NCBI RefSeq assembly: GCF_000577275.2
Contig: NZ_HG916852.1
Span: 2,173,001-2,237,000, forward strand
DNA: 64,000 nt
Source of the DNA: Rhizobium favelukesii
GTDB taxonomy: Bacteria; Pseudomonadota; Alphaproteobacteria; Rhizobiales; Rhizobiaceae
Direction of reading: 5' to 3'
Shown: positions 18,984 to 30,200 of the stretch, piece after piece
How the letters are laid out: every line of letters begins with the position of its first letter
How positions within the stretch are numbered: the stretch's first letter is position 1
Made by a program: the position numbers and the translations under genes
The notes under the pieces: model-generated
Databases searched by the model: none
Seen by the model: the letters and a program-made list of their open reading frames with translations, nothing else
Told to the model about the DNA's origin: nothing

Positions 18984-19917
18984 CGCAACCCGGGTTCGCG
19001 GTCGCGAGCCAGGAGTAGCGGCCCGTCCAGGTCGACGAACTCGGCATCGTGCCCCAACAATACGGCTGGCGCCATAGCCAGGGACGTGCCGACCATGCAG
19101 CCAACCATGATCTTGAAATCAAGGCGTTGCGCCTCTTTCTTCATCGCAAGCGCCTCGGTGAGGCCGCCAGTCTTGTCGAGCTTGATGTTGATCGCGTCGT
19201 AGCGGTCGCGAAGGCTCGCGAGGTCGCCGGTATGATGTACGCTCTCGTCCGCACAGACGAGCAGCGGACGACGGATCTCGGCCAGGAGTTCGTCCCTGCC
19301 TGCCGGCAGCGGCTGTTCGACCAAGACGACACCCGCCTCGGCAGCGATGCGAAGATGGTGCTCCAGCGTTTCCTCTGGCCAGCCTTCGTTGGCATCAAGG
19401 ATGATGGCCGCATCAGGGGCAGCATCGCGAACCGCGCGGATGCGGCTTTCGTCGTCGCCGGTGCCGACCTTGACCTTCAGCAGCGCCCGACCGGCGTTCG
19501 CACGCGCCTGGGCTGCCATGACATCAGGTTCGCCGAGCGAGATCGTAAAGGCCGTCGTCAGCGGTTACAGCCCAGCCAGTCCCAGGCTGTTGATGACAGC
19601 GTTGCCCGAGTTCTTCGCTTCGAGGTCCCAGAGGGCGCAGTCCACGGCATTGCGTGCGGCTCCGGGCGGCATTGCACGCTGCAGTTCCTGGCGCGTCAGG
19701 CCACCCTTGATCAGCGGTCCCGCAGCGTCGATCTGTGCGGCGACGCTTTCCATCGTCTCGCCATAGCGGCGATAGGGAACGCATTCGCCCCGGCCGACCA
19801 TGCCGCGTTCCCGGATTGTGCAGAGGATCACGTCCGCCGACGTTTTGGCGCCGCGCGAGATCGTGAATGCGCCGGCAATGGGGAAGGATCCGTCTGAATT
19901 TCAAGTGACCGTGGCAT
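18935..19917 (-). pseudogene. dgcA: Broken enolase-superfamily dipeptide epimerase / DgcA-like racemase
   Basis: Read continuously this locus encodes a protein of about 327 residues of the L-Ala-D/L-Glu epimerase and N-acetyl-D-glutamate racemase DgcA group: MPRSLEIQTDP, then IAGAFTISRGAKT, AVDCALWDLEA, TTAFTISLGEP, LLKVKVG (catalytic KxK), ILDANEGW, ADESVH and INIKLDKTGG. Two lesions break it. First, the ATG at 19917 (with AGGA upstream) is in a different frame from the rest, and one T appears lost in the CCTTCCCC tract at about 19881-19888. Second, an in-frame TAA lies at 19565-19567 between NSLGLAGL and PLTTAFTISL. No catalytic motif has been lost otherwise, so inactivation looks recent, unless these are sequence errors. 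Confidence 0.85.
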
Positions 19918-20017
19918 ATTTGCAATCCTGCGCGCATGGAAATTTGGTGTGGCTTGGGTATATTGATCCGAAGCGGCGAACCGCTAGTTCGCGAGTCGCG
20001 CAATGTCGCCGTAAGCC

Positions 20018-21187
20018 TTGAAAGACACAAGCGTTTTGAAGTCCGAAACCCGTAACGCCGCCTCACTGCATGTGGACGACCAGACCCATGGCTCGGGACA
20101 GCTCGTTCATATCGAGGGGAATTGGCGAAGTGCCAACCTGCATCTCATTCTGCGCGACTTCGAGAAACTCACAGCCGGCCGCAGCGGTGAGGTGACGCTC
20201 GACCTTTCCGGCGTGACGGATATCGACACGGCGGGGGTCTGGTTGCTCTGCCGGCTGAAGAGGCAAGTAGAAGGCGCCGGTAGCACCGTACGCTTCGAAG
20301 GCAGCAACGCGCATATCGACGAAATGATCGCGGAGTTCTCCGAGGAGCCGCCGCAGCCCGAGCAGGAGCCGCAGCGAAGCCCGAGTTGGACGGAGCGGAT
20401 CTTCGCGCCGATCGGTAAGATTACCTTCGATATCTGGAATAACCTCGCGGCTGCGATGTATATCCTCGGCTCCGCTGTCCGCGGCGCGCAGATGAAATTC
20501 GGGCGCGGTAGCGGCGTATCGCCGGCGTCGATCGTTAATCAGATCGACCACATGGGCGTGCGTGCGGTGCCGATCATCTTGCTGATGTCGTTCCTGATCG
20601 GCGCGATCATCGCGCAGCAGGGCGCCTTTCAGCTGCGCTATTTCGGTGCCGAGGTCTTCGTCGTCGACCTCGTCGGCATCCTGCAGCTTCGCGAAATCGG
20701 GGTGCTTCTGACAGCTATCATGATCGCCGGCCGCTCTGGCAGCGCCATCACCGCCGAAATCGGTTCGATGAAGATGCGCGAGGAGGTGGATGCGCTGAAG
20801 GTGATGGGGCTCAATCCTGTTGGAGTGCTCATCTTCCCGCGTCTGGTTGCGCTCACGGTGGCACTGCCGCTGCTGACTGTCATTGCGAATTTCGCGTCGC
20901 TCTTTGGCGCTGCGGTCGTGGCGTGGGGCTATTCGGGCATTACCTTCGCGAATTTCATCGCGCGCCTGCACGAGGCGATCACGCTATCGACGGTTCTATC
21001 GGGGATGATCAAGGCACCATTCATGGCGCTGGTTATTGGTATCGTTGCGGCGATCGAGGGCTTAAAGGTAGGCGGTAGTGCTGAGTCGCTTGGCCAGCAT
21101 GTCACGGCGGCGGTGGTGAAGGCGATCTTCGTCGTTATCCTCATGGACGGGCTTTTTGCCATGTTCTATGCGGCCATCAATTTCTAG
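20018..21187 (+). CDS. mlaE: MlaE-type ABC permease with N-terminal STAS domain
   Basis: Residues 1-110 form a STAS/MlaB-like domain (LDLSGVTDIDTAGVWLL); residues 150-389 are the MlaE permease with about five helices and the family motif GRSGSAITAEIGSMKMREEVDAL (shown as key elements: AGRSGSA and REEVDAL). It is the inner-membrane part of a phospholipid transporter that keeps outer-membrane lipid asymmetry. Fusion of MlaB-like and MlaE domains is common in alphaproteobacteria. TTG at 20018 is assumed, without a clear ribosome site; a second TTG is at 20036. It is the first gene of a tight four-gene operon. Confidence 0.92.
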   Translation: MKDTSVLKSETRNAASLHVDDQTHGSGQLVHIEGNWRSANLHLILRDFEKLTAGRSGEVTLDLSGVTDIDTAGVWLLCRLKRQVEGAGSTVRFEGSNAHIDEMIAEFSEEPPQPEQEPQRSPSWTERIFAPIGKITFDIWNNLAAAMYILGSAVRGAQMKFGRGSGVSPASIVNQIDHMGVRAVPIILLMSFLIGAIIAQQGAFQLRYFGAEVFVVDLVGILQLREIGVLLTAIMIAGRSGSAITAEIGSMKMREEVDALKVMGLNPVGVLIFPRLVALTVALPLLTVIANFASLFGAAVVAWGYSGITFANFIARLHEAITLSTVLSGMIKAPFMALVIGIVAAIEGLKVGGSAESLGQHVTAAVVKAIFVVILMDGLFAMFYAAINF

Positions 21188-21196
21188 GGATCGTAC

Positions 21197-22042
21197 GTGG
21201 ACGGACAGCAGGCAGAGACCAGAAACGATGAAGGACGGGATGTCGTGCTCTCGGCGCGCGGCGTGACCGTGGGTTTCGGGTCGAAGGTCGTTCTCGACAA
21301 TCTGAACCTCGATATCTATCGCGGCGAGATACTGGGTTTTGTCGGTGCGTCGGGGACAGGCAAGTCGGTCTTGATGCGGACGGTGCTTCGGCTGCTGCCG
21401 CGCCGTTCCGGCAACATCAAGATCCTTGGTCAGGATTTTGACGAACTGGACGAACCGCAGCGCAATGCACTCGACATGCGTCTCGGCGTGCTCTTTCAGC
21501 AAGGAGCCTTGTTCTCCTCGCTGACGGTGAAGGAAAACATCCAGGTGCCTATGCGCGAGTATCTGGATCTTCCGCAATCGCTGATGGACGAACTGGCTCA
21601 ACTGAAAATCCGGCTGGTCGGGCTGGCGGCGGATGCCGCCGACAAATACCCGTCGGAGCTTTCGGGCGGTATGATCAAGCGTGCGGCGCTGGCGCGCGCC
21701 TTGGCGCTCGACCCGGAACTGGTGTTCCTCGACGAGCCGACTTCGGGCCTCGATCCGATCGGTGCTGCGGAGTTCGATGAGCTCATTGCAAGGCTCAGAG
21801 ACACTCTCGGACTGACCGTCTACATGGTCACCCACGACCTCGACAGCCTCTTCTCGGTTTGCGACCGCATTGCTGTGCTTGGCAAGAAGCGGGTAATGGT
21901 CGAGGGAACGATCGACGACATGCTGGCCTTCGACGATCCGTGGGTTCAGGCTTATTTCAAGGGCAAGCGGGCGCGTTCGATCGTGCCGCAGAGTGGCCAC
22001 GCAGGCAAGGACAGCCTGGCGCAAGACAGCCGCGGGAAGTGA
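21197..22042 (+). CDS. mlaF: MlaF-type ABC transporter ATPase
   Basis: This 281-residue ATPase powers the Mla lipid transporter. Walker A is GASGTGKS at residues 50-57, the signature is LSGGM, Walker B is LVFLDEPTSGLDP, and the H-loop is VTHDLDS. The Q-loop reads LFQQGALFSSLTV as in MlaF. GTG at 21197 starts nine bases after the mlaE stop. The tail beyond residue 255 is charged and extra compared with short MlaF proteins. Confidence 0.94.
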   Translation: MDGQQAETRNDEGRDVVLSARGVTVGFGSKVVLDNLNLDIYRGEILGFVGASGTGKSVLMRTVLRLLPRRSGNIKILGQDFDELDEPQRNALDMRLGVLFQQGALFSSLTVKENIQVPMREYLDLPQSLMDELAQLKIRLVGLAADAADKYPSELSGGMIKRAALARALALDPELVFLDEPTSGLDPIGAAEFDELIARLRDTLGLTVYMVTHDLDSLFSVCDRIAVLGKKRVMVEGTIDDMLAFDDPWVQAYFKGKRARSIVPQSGHAGKDSLAQDSRGK

Positions 22043-22051
22043 GCGGATACG

Positions 22052-23422
22052 ATGGAAACAAAAGCGAACTACACGATTGTCGGCTTTTTCACGGTGCTTG
22101 TCATCGCGGCGGCGTTCGGCTTCGTCTACTGGATGGCCGAATATGGGCGTGGCGGGCCAATGGCCGAACTGATCGTCCGTATCCCCGGCTCCGCGAACGG
22201 CTTGAGCGTCGGCTCGCCGGTGCGGTTCAACGGCATTCAGGTCGGTTCGGTCAAGTCGTTGTCGATCGATGCGGACGATCCGAGCTTCTCGCTGGCGTTC
22301 ACCGAAGTCCGGGTCGATGCGCCGATCTATCCTTCGACGAAGGCGATCCTTGAAATCCAGGGTCTGACGGGTGCTGCCTATATCGAACTGTCGGGGGGCA
22401 AGATCGGCGAAAAGAACATCCTTCAACAGTCGATCGACACCGGGAAGCGAGCGGTTATCATCGCGGACCAGTCGAGTGTGACGAACCTTCTGGCGACGGC
22501 AGATAAGATTCTCGACCGCGCGAACGATGCCATCGGGCAGGTTCAGGGGTTTGTGAAGGATGCGCGTGGGCCGCTGACCAAGACATTGCAGAATGCCGAG
22601 ACGTTCTCCGACGCGTTGGCCAAGAACTCCGGCAACATCGACTCGTTCCTGCAAAGTGTCGGACAGCTGTCCGATACGGTTCGCAAGGTCTCAGGCCGTG
22701 TCGACTCGACGCTGGAGGCGGTCGAGGCGCTGGTGAAAGCCGTCGATGCGAAGAAGATCGATACCATTCTCAGGAATGCCGAGAAGGTCAGCCGCGACGT
22801 CGCCGATGCTTCAGGCAACTTCAAGGGAGCGATCGAGAAGTTTCAGGAAACGGCGACGACCTACAATGACCTCGGCAAGAAGGCGCAGGCGACACTCGAT
22901 CGGGTGGATACTCTGGTAGCGCAGATCGATCCGGCGAAGGTCAAGGGATCCGTAGACGACATCTCGCAGGCAACCAAGGATGCGCGCACCGCTGTCGCAT
23001 CGATCAAAGACGTCGCGAACACCGTTTCGGCCCGGCAGAAGGACATTGATCAGACGATCCAAAACGTTTCGCAGATGGCGAACAAGCTGAACTCGGCTTC
23101 GACGCGCGTCGACGGCATTCTGATCAAGCTGGATGCGCTGCTCGGAACGGACAATACGCAGTCGCTGTTTGCGCAGGCGCGTGACACGCTCACCTCGTTC
23201 AAGAAGGTCGCCGACAACCTCAACTCGCGGATTGGTCCGATTGCCGACAATCTGCAGAAGTTTTCCAGCGGTGGGCTGCGCGATATTCAGTCGCTCATCA
23301 ACGACACGCGCTCAACCGTACAGAATCTTAGCAATACGATCAGCGATTTCGACCGCAATCCGCAGCGGCTGATTTTCGGCGGGGATACGGTAAAGCAATA
23401 TGACGGCCGGACGCGGCGTTAA
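22052..23422 (+). CDS. mlaD: MlaD-type MCE-family periplasmic lipid carrier
   Basis: The 456-residue protein has one N-terminal membrane helix (TIVGFFTVLVIAAAFGFVYW), one MCE domain at about 40-120 with NGLSVGSPVRFNGIQVGSV and a lipid-pore-type LTGAAYIELSGG, and then a long helical region (130-440) of repeats resembling coiled coil. Compared with E. coli MlaD (183 residues) the extra C-terminal helices are typical of alphaproteobacterial members, which may span more of the periplasm. It begins ten bases after mlaF. Its 3' end runs up to the lipoprotein gene. Confidence 0.92.
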   Translation: METKANYTIVGFFTVLVIAAAFGFVYWMAEYGRGGPMAELIVRIPGSANGLSVGSPVRFNGIQVGSVKSLSIDADDPSFSLAFTEVRVDAPIYPSTKAILEIQGLTGAAYIELSGGKIGEKNILQQSIDTGKRAVIIADQSSVTNLLATADKILDRANDAIGQVQGFVKDARGPLTKTLQNAETFSDALAKNSGNIDSFLQSVGQLSDTVRKVSGRVDSTLEAVEALVKAVDAKKIDTILRNAEKVSRDVADASGNFKGAIEKFQETATTYNDLGKKAQATLDRVDTLVAQIDPAKVKGSVDDISQATKDARTAVASIKDVANTVSARQKDIDQTIQNVSQMANKLNSASTRVDGILIKLDALLGTDNTQSLFAQARDTLTSFKKVADNLNSRIGPIADNLQKFSSGGLRDIQSLINDTRSTVQNLSNTISDFDRNPQRLIFGGDTVKQYDGRTRR

Positions 23423-23444
23423 CAGGGATATTAGGGGAGCGCAT

Positions 23445-24053
23445 ATGGCCGTATCGGATGTGTTGCAGCGTCGTTCGTGGATATCGATAACCGCGATCGC
23501 GCTGCCGCTATTGGCAGGCCTTGCGGGCTGCGGGACGGCTGCAAAGAACGACACCTACGATCTCTCAGCGTCGGTGACCGGCAGTGGACCGGCGGCAAAA
23601 GGCCGCCAGATCCTGGTGCAGCAACCGACCGCGCTGAAGGCGATCGACAGCGAACAGATCGTCATTCGGGTGGCTCCATCGCAAATACAGTATCTTTCCA
23701 AGGCGCAATGGGGCGACAAGCTGCCACGCATAGTTCAGGCGAAGCTGGTCGAAGCCTATGAGAACTCCGGCAAGCTCGGCGGCGTCGGCGTCCCCGGCCA
23801 GGGGCTCGCGATCGATTATCAGCTGGTGACGGATATCCGCTCCTTCGAGATCGACACGACCGCCGGCAGCCGTGCGGTGGTTGAGATTTCAGCCAAGATC
23901 CTGAATGACCGCAATGGTTCCGTGAGAACTCAGAAAGTGTTCAGACAAGAGGTGCCTGCGGGCGGATCGAACGATGGTCTTGTGAAGGGCCTCGATCGCG
24001 CGTTTGCACGTGTATCTGCTGAAATCGTCAACTGGACGCTGCAGTCTATTTGA
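23445..24053 (+). CDS. ABC-type transport auxiliary lipoprotein (Mla/Pqi-associated)
   Basis: The 202-residue product has a lipoprotein signal (LLAGLAGC lipobox, lipidated cysteine near residue 29) and the ABC_trans_aux pattern: IVIRVAPSQIQYLSKAQWGD, LPRIVQAKLVEAYENSG, LAIDYQLVTDIRSFEID. Such lipoproteins, related to PqiC, partner MCE transporters at the outer membrane. ATG at 23445 is chosen on the AGGGGAG at 23434-23440; the frame is open slightly upstream. It is the last gene of the operon, followed by a strong terminator. Confidence 0.88.
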   Translation: MAVSDVLQRRSWISITAIALPLLAGLAGCGTAAKNDTYDLSASVTGSGPAAKGRQILVQQPTALKAIDSEQIVIRVAPSQIQYLSKAQWGDKLPRIVQAKLVEAYENSGKLGGVGVPGQGLAIDYQLVTDIRSFEIDTTAGSRAVVEISAKILNDRNGSVRTQKVFRQEVPAGGSNDGLVKGLDRAFARVSAEIVNWTLQSI

Positions 24054-24175
24054 TCGTCCATGCCGGGTAGGCGGGAAGGTGCCGCAGGTCCCTACCGACT
24101 GGGGCCGGCATGACCGGTGGAAACCGCATCCGAGACTTCAATGAAATGCGACCGCAAACAATGACCCCGAAACGA

Positions 24176-24208
24176 AAATGGCCGCCCTTTGGCGGCCATT
24201 TCTCTTTT
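24176..24208. terminator. Bidirectional Rho-independent terminator
   Basis: An 11-bp perfect stem (24176-24186 with 24191-24201) with a four-base loop is bordered by A-rich and T-rich stretches on both sides. It sits between the convergent mla operon and the giant rgsE-like gene. Confidence 0.85.
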
Positions 24209-24221
24209 TGCCTAGGGCCTC

Positions 24222-27200
24222 TTAGCCCAATCGTCCTGCGGCATGAGCAAGCATCGTGTAGACCTTGCCCGTATCCGAGGTCAGATAGGACTGGGTGATC
24301 GTCTTGTCGCGATCGCCGCGGGAAACATCGGCAAGCAGCTTCTCAAAATCGGCGATGTAACGATCGACAGCGGTGCGGAACTCCGGCTCTCGATCGTACT
24401 TGCGCTTGATCTCGTCGAAAGTCTGCTGGCCCTTCAGCGTGTAGAGGCGGCGCGTAAACACGTCCCGCTCGCCACGCTGATAGCGACGCCACAGATCGAC
24501 CGACGCGTCGTGATCGATCGCACGGGCGATATCGACGGAAAGCGAGTTCAGGGACTCGACGACATGGCGCGGGTTGCGGCTATCGGCTGTGCGGGCCGGC
24601 GCTGCTGCGGTAACCTCAGCGCGGGCGGGCGGTTGCCGGGCCGGAGCTTCCTCGGCGGCCTCGTCGCGCGATGCGCCACGCAGGAGGTCGCTGATCCAGC
24701 CACCGGTTGCCGGCGAGGCCGGAGCCGGGGCCGCAACGGGTGCGCGCTGCGGCGTCGCGGCGGCAGGCGTCGGTGGCGTCAGCGAACCGCGCAGGCCGAA
24801 GCTTTCGATCGGCGAGGCGGTCACTGCCGGTGCCTGGGTCGGCGCTGCGGGCGGGGCAGGCTGCGGCGCCTGCTGGGTAACGGCTGGCTGGGCCGGACGC
24901 GGCGCCGGCTGTGGCTGAGCAATAGCCCGCGGCGCCGGCTCGGAAATTTCCAGTTGCTGCGTTGAACGGCCGACGATGTGCGAGATGTCCTGCAGCGCTT
25001 TGATCTGCTCGGCGACGGCGCGCCGCATGGCAGCGGCGCTTTCCTTTGCTTCTTCCGGAAGATCGAATGCACCCCGCTTCAGCTCACTGCGGGTCATATC
25101 GAGTTCCTTGCGGATGTCGCCAGCGGAGCGGCGGATCTCCTCGGTCGCACCAGAGAATCGGGATACCGCCTCCTCGACTGCCTCGCGAAGCGACTCGCGC
25201 ATGGTCTGGGCAGCGCCGTCGGATGCGCGACCTGCCTCGCCGAGCATACGCTCGACTTCCGACAGCGACGCTGTCAGGCCACCGCGCAACCGGTTGGAGA
25301 GCTCGCCGGAGCGACGCTCGGCGTTGCCGAAGGCACCGTCGATTGTCGCGTTGGCGTCTTCTCCGGCCTTGACGAGCGCGGCGCGCATGGTCGCTGCTGC
25401 TTCCTCTGCACGCTTTTCGGTTTCGGAGAGAACGCGGCCGATGTCGGAGAAGGAGGACTGTACGCTCTCGCGCAGCGTACCGCTGACCTGGTTCGATCGC
25501 TGCTCGGCGCGGTCGAAGGCGGATTCGACCATACCGCCCAGGGAACGCATGGTCTTCTCGATTTCCTCCGAGCGCTGGACGAGACCAACGGAGAGGTTTT
25601 GCAGTGCCGTTTCGCGATCCTCTAGCGTCGAAACCAGGTTCGATTGGGCCGCTGCGAGCAGACCGGATGCCTGGCCGAGCACCTTCGAATGCTCATCGAA
25701 CCGACCGATGATGCCACCGACCTGGGCAAGCGTCTGACCTGAAATATCGGACAGGCGATCGACCTTGCCTTCGAGCAGGCGGGTCGATGCGGAAACCATC
25801 TCGGCGGCCTTCGATGCGGATTCGGTGAAACGCGACGTCGTATCGCCGAGGCGGCCATCCACTGCCGCTAGATTTTCGGCTGCACTGCTCATCATCTGAC
25901 CCATGGCGGAGCTGTTGTCCGACAGGCGCTCGATCAGCTTGTTGACGTTGGCAAGGAGGCTGTTCTCCATTGCGTCGACGGCCGAGGAAGCGCTCTCGGT
26001 GCGTGCGGCGATCGCAGTGATCAGAGCCTCGTTCTCGCTGCGTAGACGCTCGGTGCTGCGCTCGGTCGCCGCCGTGATGCGTGCCGCGGCTTCTTTGCCT
26101 GCGTCGGCATAACGATCGATCAGCGGTCGTGCCGTCTCGTCGAGAATGCGCGCCAGTTCCGTGGAGCGGCCGGAAAGCATCGAGTTGAGTTCGCGGGTCC
26201 GGTCATCGAGTGTCGTACGGATGGCGCTGCCGCGCGCATCGAGTGCCTTTTCGACATCGGTCAGCGTCGAGTCGATTTCGCGCGTGCGGTCCTCGAGGCT
26301 TGAACGGATTGCATTGCCGCGAGCTTCCAGAGCACGTTCGACCTCTGCCATGGTAGAGGTGATTTCCTGGCTTGCATCAGAAATCGTCGTGCGGATGCCC
26401 GCGCCGTGGTTTTCGAAGGTCGCCTGGGCGTCGCCAAGCGCGCGGGAAATGGCGCCAACCTGGCCGCTGACCAGGGTCTCCGCTTCCGCAACCTTGTTGA
26501 TGATCGCGTTGCCTGCTTCCGAGAAGGTCTGAGCGACGGCCGCTGCCTGGCCGGCCAGACGGTTCTGGGCTTCAGAGACCCGGCCGACGATCCGTTCGGA
26601 CCGTTCTTCGATTGCGCGGCTGAACTCGTTGCTCTTGGCCTCGAGGCCCTCCGCAAACTGCTGGCCGGTACGGCCGAGGCTTTCGGCCGCACGGGCGGCT
26701 TCGTCGTCCATGCCCTGTGTCGTCTCGGCGACGGCGCTGCGCAGCGAAGCGGCGAGGCCGGCAGCCTTGCCCTCGATCGTGCGATTGACTGCATCGAGAC
26801 CGACCGTCAGAGCCCGGTCCATCGTCGACAGGCGCTCCTCAATGCGTGCACTGCCACGCTCCATCGCCTCGTCGATGCTCGCCGTGCGGGTGTCGATGCC
26901 GGAGGTCAGATTGGCCGTGCGGCCATCAATCGTCTCCACGAACTTTACGGCGCTGTCGTCGAGCGCTGCCGCAATGCGGCCCGTTGCCTCTTCACCAAGG
27001 ACGCCAATGCGCGAAATACCGTCGGCCAATGTGTCGGAAAGCCGGCCGCCAGCGGCGTCGACCTGCTCGGCTACGCCGCCGACGCCGTCACGAATGCGGT
27101 TTTCGAGGGCGGCAAGGCCGGCCTCGACACGCGACCCGGTTTCAGCAAAGCGACCGGTCATGCCTTCGATCGACTGGTCGAGCTGCGAGGAGAAGGTTTC

Positions 27201-30200
27201 TGCCGAGCGCGAGATCTCGCCTGCTGCCTCCTGGAAGCGGCCGGCAATATGGCCGGTGCTGTCGCGCAGGCGATCTTCCAGGGCCCGGCCACTGTTGTCG
27301 ATCGTCTGGCGAAGCGAGACCTCATGGTCTTCCAGCGACATTTCCAGCATGCCGACACTGGTGGCGATCGATGCTCCGATCGTCGTCGCCTGGTCAGAGA
27401 GGGTGTCACTGATACGGCTGTGAGCGTCGGTGAGCGCGAGGTTGATGGACTGTTCGCGATCGGCCAAGGTCGAACGGATACGTTCGTGTGCCGAGTCCAG
27501 ACCACTTTCGATGCGCGTGGCTGCATTGCCGGTCAGAGCCTCGAAGCGATCGTGTGCCGCGGCAAGGCCGCCTTCGATGCGGGATGCAGCATCGCCGTGC
27601 AGTGTCTCCAGTCGCTGATGCGCATTGCTCAGGCTGTATTCGATGCGGGCAGCGGCGTTGCCGGTCAGCGAATCAATGCGGTCTCCACCGCTCGAGAGCG
27701 TGCCAGCAAGCGTCGAAGCATGATCGTTCAGCGAACGCTCGAGGCGTTCCTGGTTCTCCGTGTAGGCGCTGCGAATTGCATCCGACTTGTCGACGAAAGC
27801 GCCGGCAACGCGGGATTCGGCGCCGGCCACCGTGTCGAGCAAGGCATTGGTGCGCGCTTCCAGGGCATTGTCAAAGCGGCTCTGGCTTTCGCCGAAGGAG
27901 ATAGCGAGCGCCATCGCTTTTTCGTCGAGCGTATCCGAAAGACGGTCCTGGACCGTCGCAATCGAGTTGGCAATGGTATCGACGCGCCGGGCAAGCGCGT
28001 CTTCAATGCGGCTATGGCCCTCGTTCAACGATGTGGCGAGTGCCATGACGCGGTCGTCGAGCGCCTCGGTGATCCGGTCATGTCCGCCGGCAAGTGAGTT
28101 GCCGATCGTTTCGGCGTGGTGGCCGAGCGTGTCTTCAAGACGGCTCTGGCTTTCGTTCAGGGAAATGGCAAGCGCCATTGCCCGGTCGTCGAGAGCCTCC
28201 GTGAGCTTCTCGTGGCCGCCGACAATCTGCTTCGCGATCGTCTCGGTATGGTGGCCGAGGGTGTCGGCAAGCCGCGTCTGGCCTTCATTGAGGGAGATGG
28301 CCAAGGCCATCGTTTTGTCGTCCAGCACTTCGCTAAGCTTTTCGTGGCTGCCGGCCAGTTGGTTTGCGACGGCATCGACGTGAAGGCCAAGCGTATCGGC
28401 CAGGCGGGACTGCCCCTCGTTGAGGGAAATGGCGAGTGCCATTGCCTTGTCATCAAGAGTGTCGGCAAGCTTTTCGTGGCCGCTGGCGATCGAAGCGGCA
28501 ATCGCTTCGGCACGCTTGGCGATCGTATCCTCAAAGCGGTTCTGGCTTTCGTCCAGCGAGATAGCGAGCGTCATGGCCTTGTCGTCAAGCGTGTCGGCAA
28601 GGCGCTCGTGGCTGCCTGAGACGGCGCTGATGATTGCATCGGAGCGGCTTGCAAGCGTACTCGCGAAACGGTCCTGGGTGTCTGCGAGGGCAGCACTCAG
28701 CGCACCGCCGCGATCGGCCATCACTCCGTCGATCCGCTCATGCGCGGAGTCAAGCGCCTGGGTGATATCGGCTGCGCGCCTGGAGATCATCGTATTCAGT
28801 TCGTCGGCACGGCCAAAGGCCGAGGTAATCTGCTCGGTTCCCGCGGAGACGGCAGAGCTCAGATCGGAAGTCGTGGACAGCAACGTGTCGCGGAATTCCG
28901 TCGCGCGTGCGGCGAGATTGTTGTGGAGTTCCGACGTGCCCGATGCGAGCGCCAGGGAGATTTCGGAGGTGGCGTGGCTCAGCGCCGACGTCATACCCGT
29001 CGTATGCGTATGGATGGCCTCAGTGACTTCGGAAACCTTGCCCGCCAGCGAGCTTTCCATGACTTCCTGGCTGGTGGCGAGGGCCGTGGCCAGCGCGAAG
29101 GACTGGTCGGTGAGCGACGCGCCAAGGCGCTCGATGCTCGAGCTCAGGATGCCGTTCAGCGAGTCCGAACCGCCGGTCATCGTGTCGTTGATGCGGTTGA
29201 GGCTCTCCATCAGCTTGGTGTCGAGCGAGCCGGCGCGCTTGTCGAAGGCATCGGTGAATTCCGCGACGCGCTCATCGAACGAGGTAGAGAGCTGCGCGAC
29301 GGTTGCCTGCAGCCTTTCGTCGAAGAAGCCGGAGCGCAGATCGAGATCCATAATGGTGTCGTCGACGCTCGACTGCAGGCTCTGGCGGAAGCTCGAGCCC
29401 TTCTCGTCGAGCGCGCTGTTGAGCTTGGAGAGGACGTCATCCAGCGTGGTGCTGATGGTGCGTTCGCCACCGGTCAGGCTCTCGTTGATCTCGCGGGTGC
29501 GGGCGATCAGGATCTCGTTCAGCTGACGGGCACGGTCGTTCAGCGCGGCGTTGAGCTTCTCGGCGTTGCTGTCCATCGTCGATGCACGCGTCTCGAACTG
29601 CCGCAGGATCTGATCTCCGTGCCCGCTCAGGCTCGACGTGAGGGAATCCAGCCGTGTGTCGAATTCGTTGGTGAGTGCGAATCCTGAGGACGTCAGCGTC
29701 TGCAGCAGAGAATCCGTCTTTGCCGCAAGAAGCGTGCCCAGCGACTGGATCGCCGACTCCGACTTCTCGGTGATGGCCGCGGCGCGCGTGTCGATCATCG
29801 AGGCGAAGGCTTCGCCCGAGGTTGCTAGGCGTACGGCGATCTCTTCCGTGGCAAGCGACAGGTCTTCCTTGAGCTGGTCGTGTACGCCGGCAATCGACGT
29901 GCGGATACGCTCGGCGTGATTGACGATCGCTTCGCGCTCAGAGCCGAGCTCGTGGACGAGACCACGCACGCGCAATTCATTGTCGGCGTAGCTGCGCTCG
30001 AGTGCATTGACCTCGGAATGGACGAGGGTTTCCAATTCCGAAGCGCGTGCAATGGTCCGCTCAATGCCTTCATTCATCGCCGAGACTTCGCGGCGAACCG
30101 CCTGGCCAACGGTCATGATGCGTTCGGAAGCAACGGTCTCAGGCTCGGAGAGGCGAAGTGCCACTTCGGCCATGGAGCGCGCCGCGTTTCGCATGTCCTG

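Noticed and set aside
19524..20066. 180-codon minus-strand frame beside the broken epimerase
   Set aside because: It lies in the third frame, shows no homology, and exists only because both true frames are interrupted.
21062..22654. 530-codon minus-strand frame across mlaE-mlaF-mlaD
   Set aside because: It covers three clearly recognised genes on the other strand and its translation is Arg/His-rich low-quality sequence.
26406..28097. 563-codon frame on the plus strand inside rgsE
   Set aside because: It is an antisense shadow of the repetitive rgsE gene; no family motif, start site or independent context supports it.
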